DNA of 23,822 nucleotides from a virus: IMG/VR virus record IMGVR_UViG_3300034198_017539, positions 1 to 23,822 of that record, one strand, 5' to 3'. Made by a program: the position numbers and the translations under genes. The notes beneath the pieces are model-generated. The model was not told where the DNA came from, made no database searches, and worked only from the letters and a program-made list of their open reading frames with translations. Positions 1 to 8,011 of this stretch are shown here, one piece after another; the stretch's first letter is position 1; each line of letters opens with the position of its first letter.

Positions 1-139
1 CAACAATGAAACTCCCATTATCCTTCACATAAGAAGAATTTCGGAGCATGTTACGATCTGTGATAAGATCGTTAGTACCAACACGCCATTCGTTAAACGT
101 ATTTGTTAAGACGATTGTTGAAATATTTGCATTAGCCAT
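1..139 (-). CDS. Tail/fibre-type structural protein, N-terminal fragment (runs off the left edge)
   Basis: The ATG at 139-137 shares its A with the TAA stop of the 74-aa gene upstream (TAATG), so the two are translationally coupled. Forty-six codons are visible before the window ends, beginning MANANISTIVLTNTF and continuing NEWRVGTNDLI. A short N-terminal NTFNEWR..TN..I segment of this type is, from memory, common at the start of fibre or baseplate-associated structural proteins in cyanophage-like T4 relatives, where it acts as an attachment peptide. The position at the distal end of the outer-baseplate block fits a fibre or fibre-connector protein. The rest of the protein is outside the window, so the identity is inferred and uncertain; that it is a real gene is well supported by start context and overlap. 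Confidence 0.7.
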   Translation of the reverse strand, partial: MANANISTIVLTNTFNEWRVGTNDLITDRNMLRNSSYVKDNGSFIV

Positions 140-363
140 TACGGACCTCTAGAACTCAAAATCTCTAAGATTTTTGACACACTTTGTCTAATATCTGAAA
201 CTTCATCATTCAGCTTATTTATGGCTGAGTCGACTTCCTTCTCTCGGCGCAACTTTTCTTTGTACATAGTATCTTTGGCTAAAGATGCTTTGCTGACGTT
301 GAGAACCGCCATAGAATTCATATCACGAACCAAATTATCATTATTTTTAATATTTAGTTTCAT
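139..363 (-). CDS. Small coiled-coil protein of unknown function, 74 aa
   Basis: I place the start at the ATG at 363-361, one nt after the TAA stop of the 897-aa gene; an in-frame TTG at 384 would add seven residues but overlaps that gene and has no better ribosome site. The product is highly charged. It has an Asn/Lys-rich N-terminus (MKLNIKNND) and a C-terminal half (about residues 35-70) with a heptad-like hydrophobic pattern (EVDSAINKLNDEVSDIRQ), suggesting a parallel coiled coil. There is no signal peptide, membrane segment or cysteine. It ends in a TAATG overlap with the next structural gene. I do not recognise a family. Its place between two large virion proteins suggests a small oligomerising virion component or an assembly helper for a fibre protein; this is inference only. 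Confidence 0.65.
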   Translation of the reverse strand: MKLNIKNNDNLVRDMNSMAVLNVSKASLAKDTMYKEKLRREKEVDSAINKLNDEVSDIRQSVSKILEILSSRGP

Positions 364-364
364 A

Positions 365-3058
365 TTATCCAGCTGGCGTTGCAATTGCTCTATAGTTGCG
401 TAGGTATGGAGTTACTGTTGGATCAGCAGCAGTCAATACAATCTTAATTGCGAAATACTTGAACGTGCCACCGAGAGGATACGTCACACCACCCTCAACA
501 TAAGAAAGAACATTTTTGTCAAGAGATGGGCGATATTCTAATTCAATGATTTCGCTTTGATCGTGTGAGTATGTATCAGTAACCTTGCTCATCAACTGCC
601 ACTTCTTGTTTGAGAAGTTGTCAGGGTCAGCAGCAGACATTACCTTATAATACACGTGAACATTTGTTCCACGTGGACGATTGCAGTCCAAATAAACGCG
701 CAAGTCACCAGCATCGAATCCATCAGCAAGAGTAACTTGCTTCGTGATATAACGTGCCTTACAGTTACCACCACTTGCGCTGGTTTCGCCAGCAATGACG
801 CCAGTAGCATTAGATACTGAGCCTGGATCAGTAAACGTGATCGTTGGAGTCGTATAGTAGCCAGAACCACCGTTATCAATTACAACAGTGCCGACACCAC
901 CACCCGATAGAGCAGAAACATGCGCCGTAGCAGTCACGCCGTTTGGATCATCTGGAGGAGAAATCGTCACGGTGATTCCGCCAGCAGTTGCGTGAGTTCC
1001 AGCACTCGTGATCGAAACGTCTGCATTAGAGATGCTTCCGTCATTGATATTGTTTTCGTAACCGATTGCGCTGATTCTTTCCAAGTTTACAAATGGTGAT
1101 ACGTCAGCATCAGTCGTATAGAAGTCAACACCAGTCGAGAAGGAACTGCTATCACCTCTTACAATCACGCGACGACGATCTGAAGTCTTGGTTGACGTCA
1201 ATAGATCACCACCGAAGTTGTACACAGTATTGATTGGAATATATGTGTAGTCAGCGTCTTGAATATTGTTTACGTTGTTTGACTTAAACTTGTAACGAGA
1301 AATCGTTGGCTTATGATTTCTTTCTACAGAGTGCAACAACAACGAGTCAATATTTGCATTAGCCGTTCTGTTAAGTGGCTTGAGAAGTAGTGTGCCTGAT
1401 GAGTTTACAGTAAACACACACTTCTTGATTCTAAACATCAAGTCTTGATTTTGAATTGGTGTCCAAGTAGAAGCATTTTGCGACTTGAACAATGATCCAA
1501 TATATGGCTGAATCGAAACACGACGTGGTGGAACTGCACCAATTACGCTTCCACCAAGTTCAGCAATATAGACGTTATAGTCTGGTGAATCAGACTTCAC
1601 AACTAGTGCATACTCAGTATCTGGTTCCAAATATACTGGATCGCTGAACTTAAAGTTAGTGATCGTTGAGGTGTTTGCTACATCTGGTGCAGTTGAGATA
1701 TTAACATCTTTACATTCAACAGCTTTTTCAGCAACCACTGTTTCAGTTGGAATGCCGTTTTCAACTTCAACGATTTGAACTGTAACTGGCATTTGAAGAT
1801 CAGCAAGAATTGGCTTCTCAGAGAAGAACAAGTCTACTGATGATACATAAACGCCATAATTTGTTTTGGCTAGTCCATCAACCTTATCCTTCACTTGTGG
1901 CGTGAAGAATGTCTGCGCCAATGGGTCTCTGCGACGAGCAGGGACTGGTGGTGGAGGAGGTGGTGGATAAACGATTTGCGGAGCGCCAAGAACATTATAG
2001 AACGCAGAGGCGCGCATCAAATATGAATTGTTTGACGATGCATTCACATCTGCAATCGTAAACACACGTTGTCCTGCAGGGAAATTGTCCGATTCAGTTT
2101 CTGGGATATTGAAGATACCAGTAATCTTACCGAACTCATCTACAACATGCGGACCGAACGTATAACGCGAGTTTGAAGTCAACGCTGTTGATAGAGCAGA
2201 ATTGAGCGTAAGTTCAAGACCATTTGCAGTTACTGCGGTGATTGTCTTAACAGTATTCTGTCCAGTTCCAGAAGTAATCGTAATCGTATTACCGACAGCA
2301 ACGCTATATGAGTTTGCTTGAACAAGAATAGACTGCGTGTTTGCACCATTTGATTTAGCAAATGATCCAGAGGAGTGCGCTAGTGTTACGATTGTTCCGA
2401 CGTTTGATGCATTTACTGCAGAGCGAATCTTACCGCCAGCAGGGAATACGTCACCGCGAATGATAGAAATAGCATTTGAAAGGACGGTGCTGTTATACTT
2501 GATGAAGGTACTGTTCGTAACATTACCTGCAGCATTCATCGTTCCATCAACTGGTAGAATTGCAAGAACACCATTCGAGCGATCGTAGTATTGAACACGA
2601 CCCTGGAATGTTACCACACCACTAGATGTTTGATAGACAACATCGTCGGCTGCATAATCTGATGCGCCAAGAGTATTTGCGCCATATGGAGCAATGTTCA
2701 ACGTCAAGTAGTTTTGATTCAAATAGACAATGTTATTTGAAGTCGTCAACACACGAGCAAATGCGTTTGTAGTAATATCAATAACACCTTCGCCGTCAGC
2801 AAAGATGCTCGCATTGTTTGAGCTGGCTAGTTGTAGACGATTAGACTTTTGACAGAACTGATTGACTAGCGTTTGATCGAAAAAGAAGTTTGGTTGCTTA
2901 TCAGGGCATAAAGATGAGCCAGAAAACACTACTTCGTTTTTACGAATAAATCTAGTGATCACATTCGGATCATTTGATGATTGAGCCTGGGAAAATACAC
3001 CAGGGTCAACTCCTAGATTGATAGATTGTAGGAATAATGCTAATTCATTCTCGTCCAT
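365..3058 (-). CDS. Large baseplate/fibre-connector virion protein with polyproline linker and DPLAQTF motif, 897 aa
   Basis: A virion structural protein of the type common in cyanophage-like T4 relatives. The N-terminal part (residues 1-360) contains beta-rich segments, including a VVYQTSSG.. module near 138-180. A linker of seven prolines followed by Val-Pro-Ala-Arg-Arg-Arg (365-377) leads into DPLAQTF (378-384), a motif I associate with these connector proteins. Next comes a beta-sandwich-like segment (about 400-505) with a ..YLEPDTEYALVV.. strand resembling carbohydrate-binding jelly-roll domains. A GGSGY-type module (676-765) interrupts the C-terminal domain, which resumes at NCKARYITKQVTLADGF. 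The start has an AGGG ribosome site seven nt upstream of the ATG. T4 has gp9/gp10/gp11/gp12 in the corresponding place, but I see no clear match to any of them. Structural role confident; exact location in the baseplate inferred. Confidence 0.8.
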   Translation of the reverse strand: MDENELALFLQSINLGVDPGVFSQAQSSNDPNVITRFIRKNEVVFSGSSLCPDKQPNFFFDQTLVNQFCQKSNRLQLASSNNASIFADGEGVIDITTNAFARVLTTSNNIVYLNQNYLTLNIAPYGANTLGASDYAADDVVYQTSSGVVTFQGRVQYYDRSNGVLAILPVDGTMNAAGNVTNSTFIKYNSTVLSNAISIIRGDVFPAGGKIRSAVNASNVGTIVTLAHSSGSFAKSNGANTQSILVQANSYSVAVGNTITITSGTGQNTVKTITAVTANGLELTLNSALSTALTSNSRYTFGPHVVDEFGKITGIFNIPETESDNFPAGQRVFTIADVNASSNNSYLMRASAFYNVLGAPQIVYPPPPPPPVPARRRDPLAQTFFTPQVKDKVDGLAKTNYGVYVSSVDLFFSEKPILADLQMPVTVQIVEVENGIPTETVVAEKAVECKDVNISTAPDVANTSTITNFKFSDPVYLEPDTEYALVVKSDSPDYNVYIAELGGSVIGAVPPRRVSIQPYIGSLFKSQNASTWTPIQNQDLMFRIKKCVFTVNSSGTLLLKPLNRTANANIDSLLLHSVERNHKPTISRYKFKSNNVNNIQDADYTYIPINTVYNFGGDLLTSTKTSDRRRVIVRGDSSSFSTGVDFYTTDADVSPFVNLERISAIGYENNINDGSISNADVSITSAGTHATAGGITVTISPPDDPNGVTATAHVSALSGGGVGTVVIDNGGSGYYTTPTITFTDPGSVSNATGVIAGETSASGGNCKARYITKQVTLADGFDAGDLRVYLDCNRPRGTNVHVYYKVMSAADPDNFSNKKWQLMSKVTDTYSHDQSEIIELEYRPSLDKNVLSYVEGGVTYPLGGTFKYFAIKIVLTAADPTVTPYLRNYRAIATPAG
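764..1033 (-). repeat. GGSGY-type beta module inserted in the 897-aa protein
   Basis: Residues 676-765 carry the pattern VDNGGSGYYTTP.I.F (seen here as VVIDNGGSGYYTTPTITF) plus Gly/Ala/Thr-rich strands on both sides. Flanking sequence on each side reads as one continuous domain, so the module looks inserted. Related copies occur in gp6, gp8 and the 937-aa protein in this window. Confidence 0.6.
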
Positions 3059-3089
3059 TTTATGCCCTGTCTATTGCTAATCTTTTATA

Positions 3090-6000
3090 TTATCTGTTGA
3101 AAAGTGGACCCATGTCTGCCATTCCAGTTGGCGACGATGTTCTTACGAACCAATTGTCTCGAGTTGTCGTGAACGGAGCAAAGCCGAATGCGTTTAGTCC
3201 AGATCCAGTCAACGACATTTGCGAACCAATAATAGTTTGCGTTGGGTTGAGATTTGGGAACACGACGGTTGCCGTAATTGGTAGCGGAGCAATATTCGTC
3301 GAGAACCAAGAGTCTCCTGCTGGAGTCAATTTCAACTGACCATCAAACACACCATAGAGATATGGCTGGACGGAAACATTACCTGTTGCCGCTGTTTGCT
3401 CAACAATCACTTCTTCAGTGAATGTCAAACTGGCTGTCTTGTCGTTCTTTTGAATACCTGAACCGATCACATTTACTTCGAGTGGAATTTGCGTCAATGT
3501 CACATATGGTGACATCTTATTCTTTTCGATCGAGCAAGTAAAGTCTACTGCTTGGCTATCTGCAATCTGGAATCCAGTAAAGTTATCTGCGACGATACCA
3601 TACTTTTCCTTCTGCGTTGAATTATCTTCGTAAAGAATCGTTGTATCAGTAGCCTTCTTTTCAACCACGTTCAATGCAACATAGTATTCTAGATTGCGGA
3701 AACGTGATTCAAGCGCACCGATATCCTTCATCGTATAACGCTTATTCTCAACCTTTGTAACGATAATATCTTTAGTATTTGACGTATATGCTGGGATGTT
3801 CAACTTGAACAACGTCATTGCGTCTTCACTATCGACTGGCTCTTTTGGATAACGAGCTGGAACGCCTGAGAGTGTCTTTAGTTCGCGATCTTTCGTGAGA
3901 ACAATCTTATCTATTCTTGGGTTATAGTAAGAATACGTCAATTCAATTGGTTCGTTTGGATTTGGTGTTTTCGTACCGACGAACGTATATGATTGGACGT
4001 TTGAACTTGTACCAATATCGCGTGTTGGACGGAAGTCAATAGCATCACGCAGATTATATTGAGTGCCATCAGAGTTTACGAATACTGGGATGGTCCCGTT
4101 TGCATATTGTGCTGCAGGATATGAATCCACGTCAAAGTAGCCGTTGATGGCTGATGAGTGTTCATAGTATTCAAGCATCACAACAGTTTGACCTGAAGGA
4201 GCAGTTGCACCTGGTTTTAGAACAAGTTTAGAGTGATCGTAATAACCAAGATTTTGACCAGAGTCAAGATAATATCTGTTGGTAATATCGATCGCATTCG
4301 TTGCTGTTGGCTGAGCGCCATTGCTTCCAGAGGTATAGATTTTGACAATCTTATAAACGTCGGAAACATATAGTGAGTTATTGCCACCAGGTGTTGTATT
4401 GATAATCGAAGTGTCTGTAAACCAAACAAATCCATTCGTTGAGTCAATATATGATTTTGACCCTGTGCCTATTACAACAGTGCCGTTTAGATAACTGTCT
4501 GTTGCTCTGAGTGTCGTGATTGCTGAGTTACCACGAACAACCTTTGTTATACGATTGTTAGTTGCTGACTCAGAATCATTTACCTTAACACGAGCATAGA
4601 TATCTGCCGTGAACGTACCCAACTCACCAGTGAAAATTGTCAACTGAGTTGATGAGTCGCGGCGAACTGCTGCACCACCGACACCAGCAGGACCTGTTGC
4701 TGCTGTTAGATTTAGAATTTGTCCAACAGAAACATTCGTTGCCGTGCCGACAGACTTGACCATAACAATAATATTGGTATTCGCAGCAGTTGTTGACAAG
4801 AAACTACCATCTGAACCATAATCGTATGTTTCATTACCTGATAGCGTTAGAGCCAACTGACCGTTACCAGTAAAGGTCTTTGTTTCAAAGAATTTGTTGC
4901 TGACAAAATCAGCATTCGTAATCGTCGTATTGGCGATATACGTTTCTGGTAGCATGAAGATCAATGAGTTTCTATTCGAGTCATAAATGACTGTCGCATT
5001 TGCAGTATCCTTACTGCTATTTGATACGTCCATTGCGACGTTGAGACCTTGCTTCGTAGAAACTGCTTCAGCAAGAGCATCAATATCTTTATTATTGTAA
5101 AGAAGCGCAATGGTGTTTCCGCTTCCGATTGCGGTTGTGAAGTTCAAGTCCGTGAATGCAGTTCTTGTTGGAGCATCATAGCGAACGATCTTACGAACGT
5201 CGCCTGTTGACAATCCGCTAGTGCCGCCTGAAAGAACACGAACAGTCACATTCGCATATGCATTGCTTAGATTAGAATAATGCTGAGGGAACACTACGCT
5301 GTTTGCATTGACAGAAGTTGCCGCTGCAGTTACTGTATTTGATACTAGACTAATATCTGTCAAGTAGACGATATATTCTGTTGAACTGTCGCGCACAAAG
5401 TTACGAACACGAGCCGTGCCCATATATGATGTGTTATAACCAACCGTGCCGACAGTATTGATATTTGCGCGTGGAACGCAGTGCAATTCAAGTTTGTCTA
5501 GTTTGGTAATGTCAAACAATCCATTCGATGAACCGACGATATTGTTTGCATACAAATAGTTCCCGTATTCTAGCGATAGATCGTAGTCGGTTGACGTATT
5601 TGTTGTTCTGGCTTTTGGTACGCTGATCTTTTGAGTTCCGAATGTTTCGTACTCAAATCCTTTGACGTATGCCTTTCCTGGTTCAATGTTAACAGTGAAG
5701 ACTGAAGTGCATGCCGTGTTTGGTTCGATAGAGATGCCAAATGGCTTGACGGTATAATCGCCAGACTCGTCGTAAGTACGACGCGCCATTGTCTTTTCGA
5801 GTTCAGAATAAATTGGATAATTGACTTGCTTCGTCACAAGTCCATTTTCAACTCTGAGCAACTCAAAGAACTTGTTATCGTCGACTGATGTCAACGATCT
5901 CTTGGCTAGATTCAACTTGAACTGATAGCGATGTGCGCCTGGAGCCTGATAGTTGAAAGAGTCTTGTGCTGGGTCTAGTAGATTGTTGTCTTGGTTTTCG

Positions 6001-6617
6001 TTGATGATATTATCATCAATTTCTAGACCGACTCTGTAAGTTGGTGCTGCGCTATATGGGTCAAGAACAATACTTTGTGGCGCAACTTTTACGAAATAAC
6101 CATCAACATAGAATACGCCTTCTTCGATAGAAGCCACTGATCCAGTGCCTGAGGCACCATCTGGAACTAGCAATGCATATTGGTTTGTCGTTGTAACGAT
6201 AACATTACCGTTCGGGAATTGATTTCCACGAAGATAACGAACCATCAACGTTGGGTTGGTTTGAGTTGCGTCCGTTGCTACGACTTTTGCACGAATCTTT
6301 TCTGTGCCAGAATCGTTTGCAATAACTTGATTCTCGAAATTGGCAAGATCGATATCTGTGCCGCTATACGTGGCAACCAATTTTAAGTAACTGGTGCTGG
6401 TGTCAAGAGTAATGTGACCACCGAATACTGGCGAACCGTCTTGGAAGATATGGTCGCCGAAGTTTTTAATCTGATTTTGAATAATAGACTGAATTTGCGT
6501 AAGTTCACGAGCCTGGACAGCGTACCCAGGACGGAACAAAATGCGCATGTAGTTTTCATCTTTCGCGCCGTTTGTGGCTTCAAAATCGTCGTAATATGGT
6601 TCTACATTAAAATCCAT
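3090..6617 (-). CDS. DUF4815-type giant baseplate protein, 1175 aa
   Basis: The N-terminus (YYDDFEATNGAKDENYMRIL, then FRPGYAVQARELTQIQSIIQ and FGDHIFQDGSPVFGGH) matches what I remember of the DUF4815 family of phage structural proteins. The middle is a long series of Thr/Ser/Asn/Val-rich beta segments, including a VRKIVRYDAPTRTAFTD strand pair. Around residues 750-830 a YYLDSGQNLGYYDHSKLVLK segment leads into DIDAIDFRPTRDIG-like sequence. A YVALNVVEKKATDTT helix-like stretch lies near residue 990, with VADNFTGFQIADSQAVDFTC following. No cysteine cluster, signal peptide or membrane segment is seen. The AAGGTG ribosome site lies just ahead of the ATG in the 10-nt gap after gp8. Its position after gp8, where T4 has gp9-gp10, suggests an outer-baseplate or fibre-anchoring role, but I see no clear residue match to T4 gp10. 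Family call fairly confident, role inferred. Confidence 0.78.
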   Translation of the reverse strand: MDFNVEPYYDDFEATNGAKDENYMRILFRPGYAVQARELTQIQSIIQNQIKNFGDHIFQDGSPVFGGHITLDTSTSYLKLVATYSGTDIDLANFENQVIANDSGTEKIRAKVVATDATQTNPTLMVRYLRGNQFPNGNVIVTTTNQYALLVPDGASGTGSVASIEEGVFYVDGYFVKVAPQSIVLDPYSAAPTYRVGLEIDDNIINENQDNNLLDPAQDSFNYQAPGAHRYQFKLNLAKRSLTSVDDNKFFELLRVENGLVTKQVNYPIYSELEKTMARRTYDESGDYTVKPFGISIEPNTACTSVFTVNIEPGKAYVKGFEYETFGTQKISVPKARTTNTSTDYDLSLEYGNYLYANNIVGSSNGLFDITKLDKLELHCVPRANINTVGTVGYNTSYMGTARVRNFVRDSSTEYIVYLTDISLVSNTVTAAATSVNANSVVFPQHYSNLSNAYANVTVRVLSGGTSGLSTGDVRKIVRYDAPTRTAFTDLNFTTAIGSGNTIALLYNNKDIDALAEAVSTKQGLNVAMDVSNSSKDTANATVIYDSNRNSLIFMLPETYIANTTITNADFVSNKFFETKTFTGNGQLALTLSGNETYDYGSDGSFLSTTAANTNIIVMVKSVGTATNVSVGQILNLTAATGPAGVGGAAVRRDSSTQLTIFTGELGTFTADIYARVKVNDSESATNNRITKVVRGNSAITTLRATDSYLNGTVVIGTGSKSYIDSTNGFVWFTDTSIINTTPGGNNSLYVSDVYKIVKIYTSGSNGAQPTATNAIDITNRYYLDSGQNLGYYDHSKLVLKPGATAPSGQTVVMLEYYEHSSAINGYFDVDSYPAAQYANGTIPVFVNSDGTQYNLRDAIDFRPTRDIGTSSNVQSYTFVGTKTPNPNEPIELTYSYYNPRIDKIVLTKDRELKTLSGVPARYPKEPVDSEDAMTLFKLNIPAYTSNTKDIIVTKVENKRYTMKDIGALESRFRNLEYYVALNVVEKKATDTTILYEDNSTQKEKYGIVADNFTGFQIADSQAVDFTCSIEKNKMSPYVTLTQIPLEVNVIGSGIQKNDKTASLTFTEEVIVEQTAATGNVSVQPYLYGVFDGQLKLTPAGDSWFSTNIAPLPITATVVFPNLNPTQTIIGSQMSLTGSGLNAFGFAPFTTTRDNWFVRTSSPTGMADMGPLFNR

Positions 6618-6627
6618 CTTTTACACC

Positions 6628-8004
6628 TTAAAATCTGAGCGTGAGTTTAATTTGTTGAGTCTCACTGGAGTCGCGAGTGATTTTTGCGCTGTTGTCAATA
6701 TATAGTAGTTGCCCTGAGAACTTCTTTATATCTGATTCATCGATACTCAATATCGTGGCTGTTGCACCTGTTGTATTACCGTAAATAGTTGCAGGTGCAG
6801 TGACTGATCCAGTCAAATTATTTAGATACAAATAATACGAAGAACTGTCGTAACTCTCGACCACTCCAGTAAATGTTGCGGTTGCAAGAGAAGTGCCGAC
6901 ATAAACGATTTCACCGTCAACGTATGGTTTGTTTGGTACGGTTAGATTATATTTGTTCGTAACACGATAGACCGAACCATTTGCATAATTCGAATGGGCT
7001 GCATACACTGGATCTCTGATAATCGCAATTTGTCGATACTGGCTATTTGATCCATTGATCGGAAGAACGCCACTTTCTGACCCTTCGATTTCTCCGCATA
7101 TCATAAGATCAGAAGCACCCAATTCTCTTTCAATGCTCGATCCATGCCCACCTGGAGGACCAATCACAGCGACTACATTTGCCGTTTGTGTATTTGCAAT
7201 CTTGAGTGGATCGTTGATAGAAATAACTGCTCGGCTATAATTCGTTCCTGCATTTATAATATTGTAACCAATAATATTTGCGCCGTTTGCTGCGGTAGAA
7301 GAAACAACTGCCGTAATATTCGCATTAGAGCCATCGCCAACTACAGTGAAGATAGCGTAACTATTTGAGTTTCCGTTGGCATTATAGCCAGCACCACGAG
7401 TGCTAATCTTAATAATATCCAAACGTCCATCAACTGCGCTATTTGTTACAATAGGCTCAGAAACAATAGGCATATATTCGCTGGTAAAGAACTTTTCCTT
7501 TAGTCCTGCAGGAATCGTATAAAGATACTTCCACTTATATCCGTCTGATGTGATGATGTAAGCATTTTCTGGAAGTTGACCGTCGATAGAAATAGACGGC
7601 ATCACAGTTGAACTGGCAGATGAGTTATTAAACAAGCATTTAAAAACTTGGTCAGTAGTATTTCTTACATAGAACTTATTGTCATAGGCTACATTAGCTG
7701 TATTTGCTTTAGCGAACAATTGTGTGTCTTGATTGTATTCAACATAGACTGTACCTGAAGTCCAATCAACGCGAGGGACTACAAGATTCATATCCGATGC
7801 ATTGAGTCTTTTTATACCAATTAGATTGTTCCAAAGATCATAAACGCTATTTGAGGTATCAACTGGAGTTGGGACCGAATCACCATTACTCCACGCAGAT
7901 TGTCTTCCGATGGCAATGAACGTGTTGGCATGATCATTTGTGGAATCTGTCTCGAAATTTTTAGCGAGTAGAACACCAAAATTCTTGGTAAAAATTGCAC
8001 TCAT
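6628..8004 (-). CDS. gp8: Baseplate wedge subunit gp8, 458 aa
   Basis: In T4, gp8 dimerises and links gp7 and gp10 within each baseplate wedge. Three blocks support the call. The N-terminus has TFIAIGRQSAWSNGD...VYDLWNNLIGIKR..., corresponding to T4 TIFITFGRSEPWSS...VTDMWTHMMGTVK. Residues about 70-82 (NLVVPRVDW) match T4 AVIPRRDW. The C-terminus (GQLLYIDNSAKITRDSSETQ then IKLTLRF) matches the T4 ending GEMIYMENRPPI...EEINILFTF. T4 gp8 is 334 aa; the extra length comes from a GGSGY-like module (about 194-285) and a GEIVYVGTS module (about 362-422). The start has a GAGGAT ribosome site five nt before the ATG. The gene sits between the gp7-position protein and the DUF4815-type protein, as expected from T4 order. 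Confidence 0.93.
   Translation of the reverse strand: MSAIFTKNFGVLLAKNFETDSTNDHANTFIAIGRQSAWSNGDSVPTPVDTSNSVYDLWNNLIGIKRLNASDMNLVVPRVDWTSGTVYVEYNQDTQLFAKANTANVAYDNKFYVRNTTDQVFKCLFNNSSASSTVMPSISIDGQLPENAYIITSDGYKWKYLYTIPAGLKEKFFTSEYMPIVSEPIVTNSAVDGRLDIIKISTRGAGYNANGNSNSYAIFTVVGDGSNANITAVVSSTAANGANIIGYNIINAGTNYSRAVISINDPLKIANTQTANVVAVIGPPGGHGSSIERELGASDLMICGEIEGSESGVLPINGSNSQYRQIAIIRDPVYAAHSNYANGSVYRVTNKYNLTVPNKPYVDGEIVYVGTSLATATFTGVVESYDSSSYYLYLNNLTGSVTAPATIYGNTTGATATILSIDESDIKKFSGQLLYIDNSAKITRDSSETQQIKLTLRF
6739..6921 (-). repeat. VYxG-type beta module in gp8
   Basis: Residues 362-422 run DGEIVYVGTSLATATFTGVV and continue with ESYDSSS.YLYL. and an ATIYGNTTGATATI ending. The same layout (GE.VYQG, an ATA-rich strand, a .SYD turn, then a new strand) appears in gp53, the 937-aa protein and, more weakly, the 897-aa protein. 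T4 gp8 has no counterpart that I recall, so this is probably an inserted accessory module. Confidence 0.55.
7150..7425 (-). repeat. GGSGY-like beta module in gp8
   Basis: Residues about 194-285 contain two half-repeats, IIKISTRGAGYNANG and IIGYNIINAGTNYSRAVISI, each followed by an alternating hydrophobic strand. This is the same I..V.v...G.GY...P.v.I pattern as in gp6 and the 937-aa protein, although more diverged. It lies between the two conserved halves of gp8. Confidence 0.5.
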
Positions 8005-8011
8005 TTTATCC

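Noticed and set aside
216-223. CATAAATA on the minus strand before the partial left-edge gene
   Set aside because: It is a seven-of-eight match inside the 74-aa gene; kept only as a weak possibility because that gene is already coupled by TAATG.
364-384. TTG start giving an 81-aa version of the small leftward protein
   Set aside because: It overlaps the end of the 897-aa gene, while an ATG lies one nt after that gene's stop.
365-3058. Selfish element or intein in the large proteins
   Set aside because: The inserts are short beta modules without intein splice motifs, endonuclease motifs or target-site repeats.
3059-3089. AT-rich 31-nt gap before the 897-aa gene as a promoter
   Set aside because: It holds ATAATATAAAAG but no close match to TATAAATA; the visible function is the AGGG ribosome site.
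3090-6617. Naming the 1175-aa protein gp10
   Set aside because: Only position suggests it; the sequence fits the DUF4815 pattern and no T4 gp10 motif is visible.
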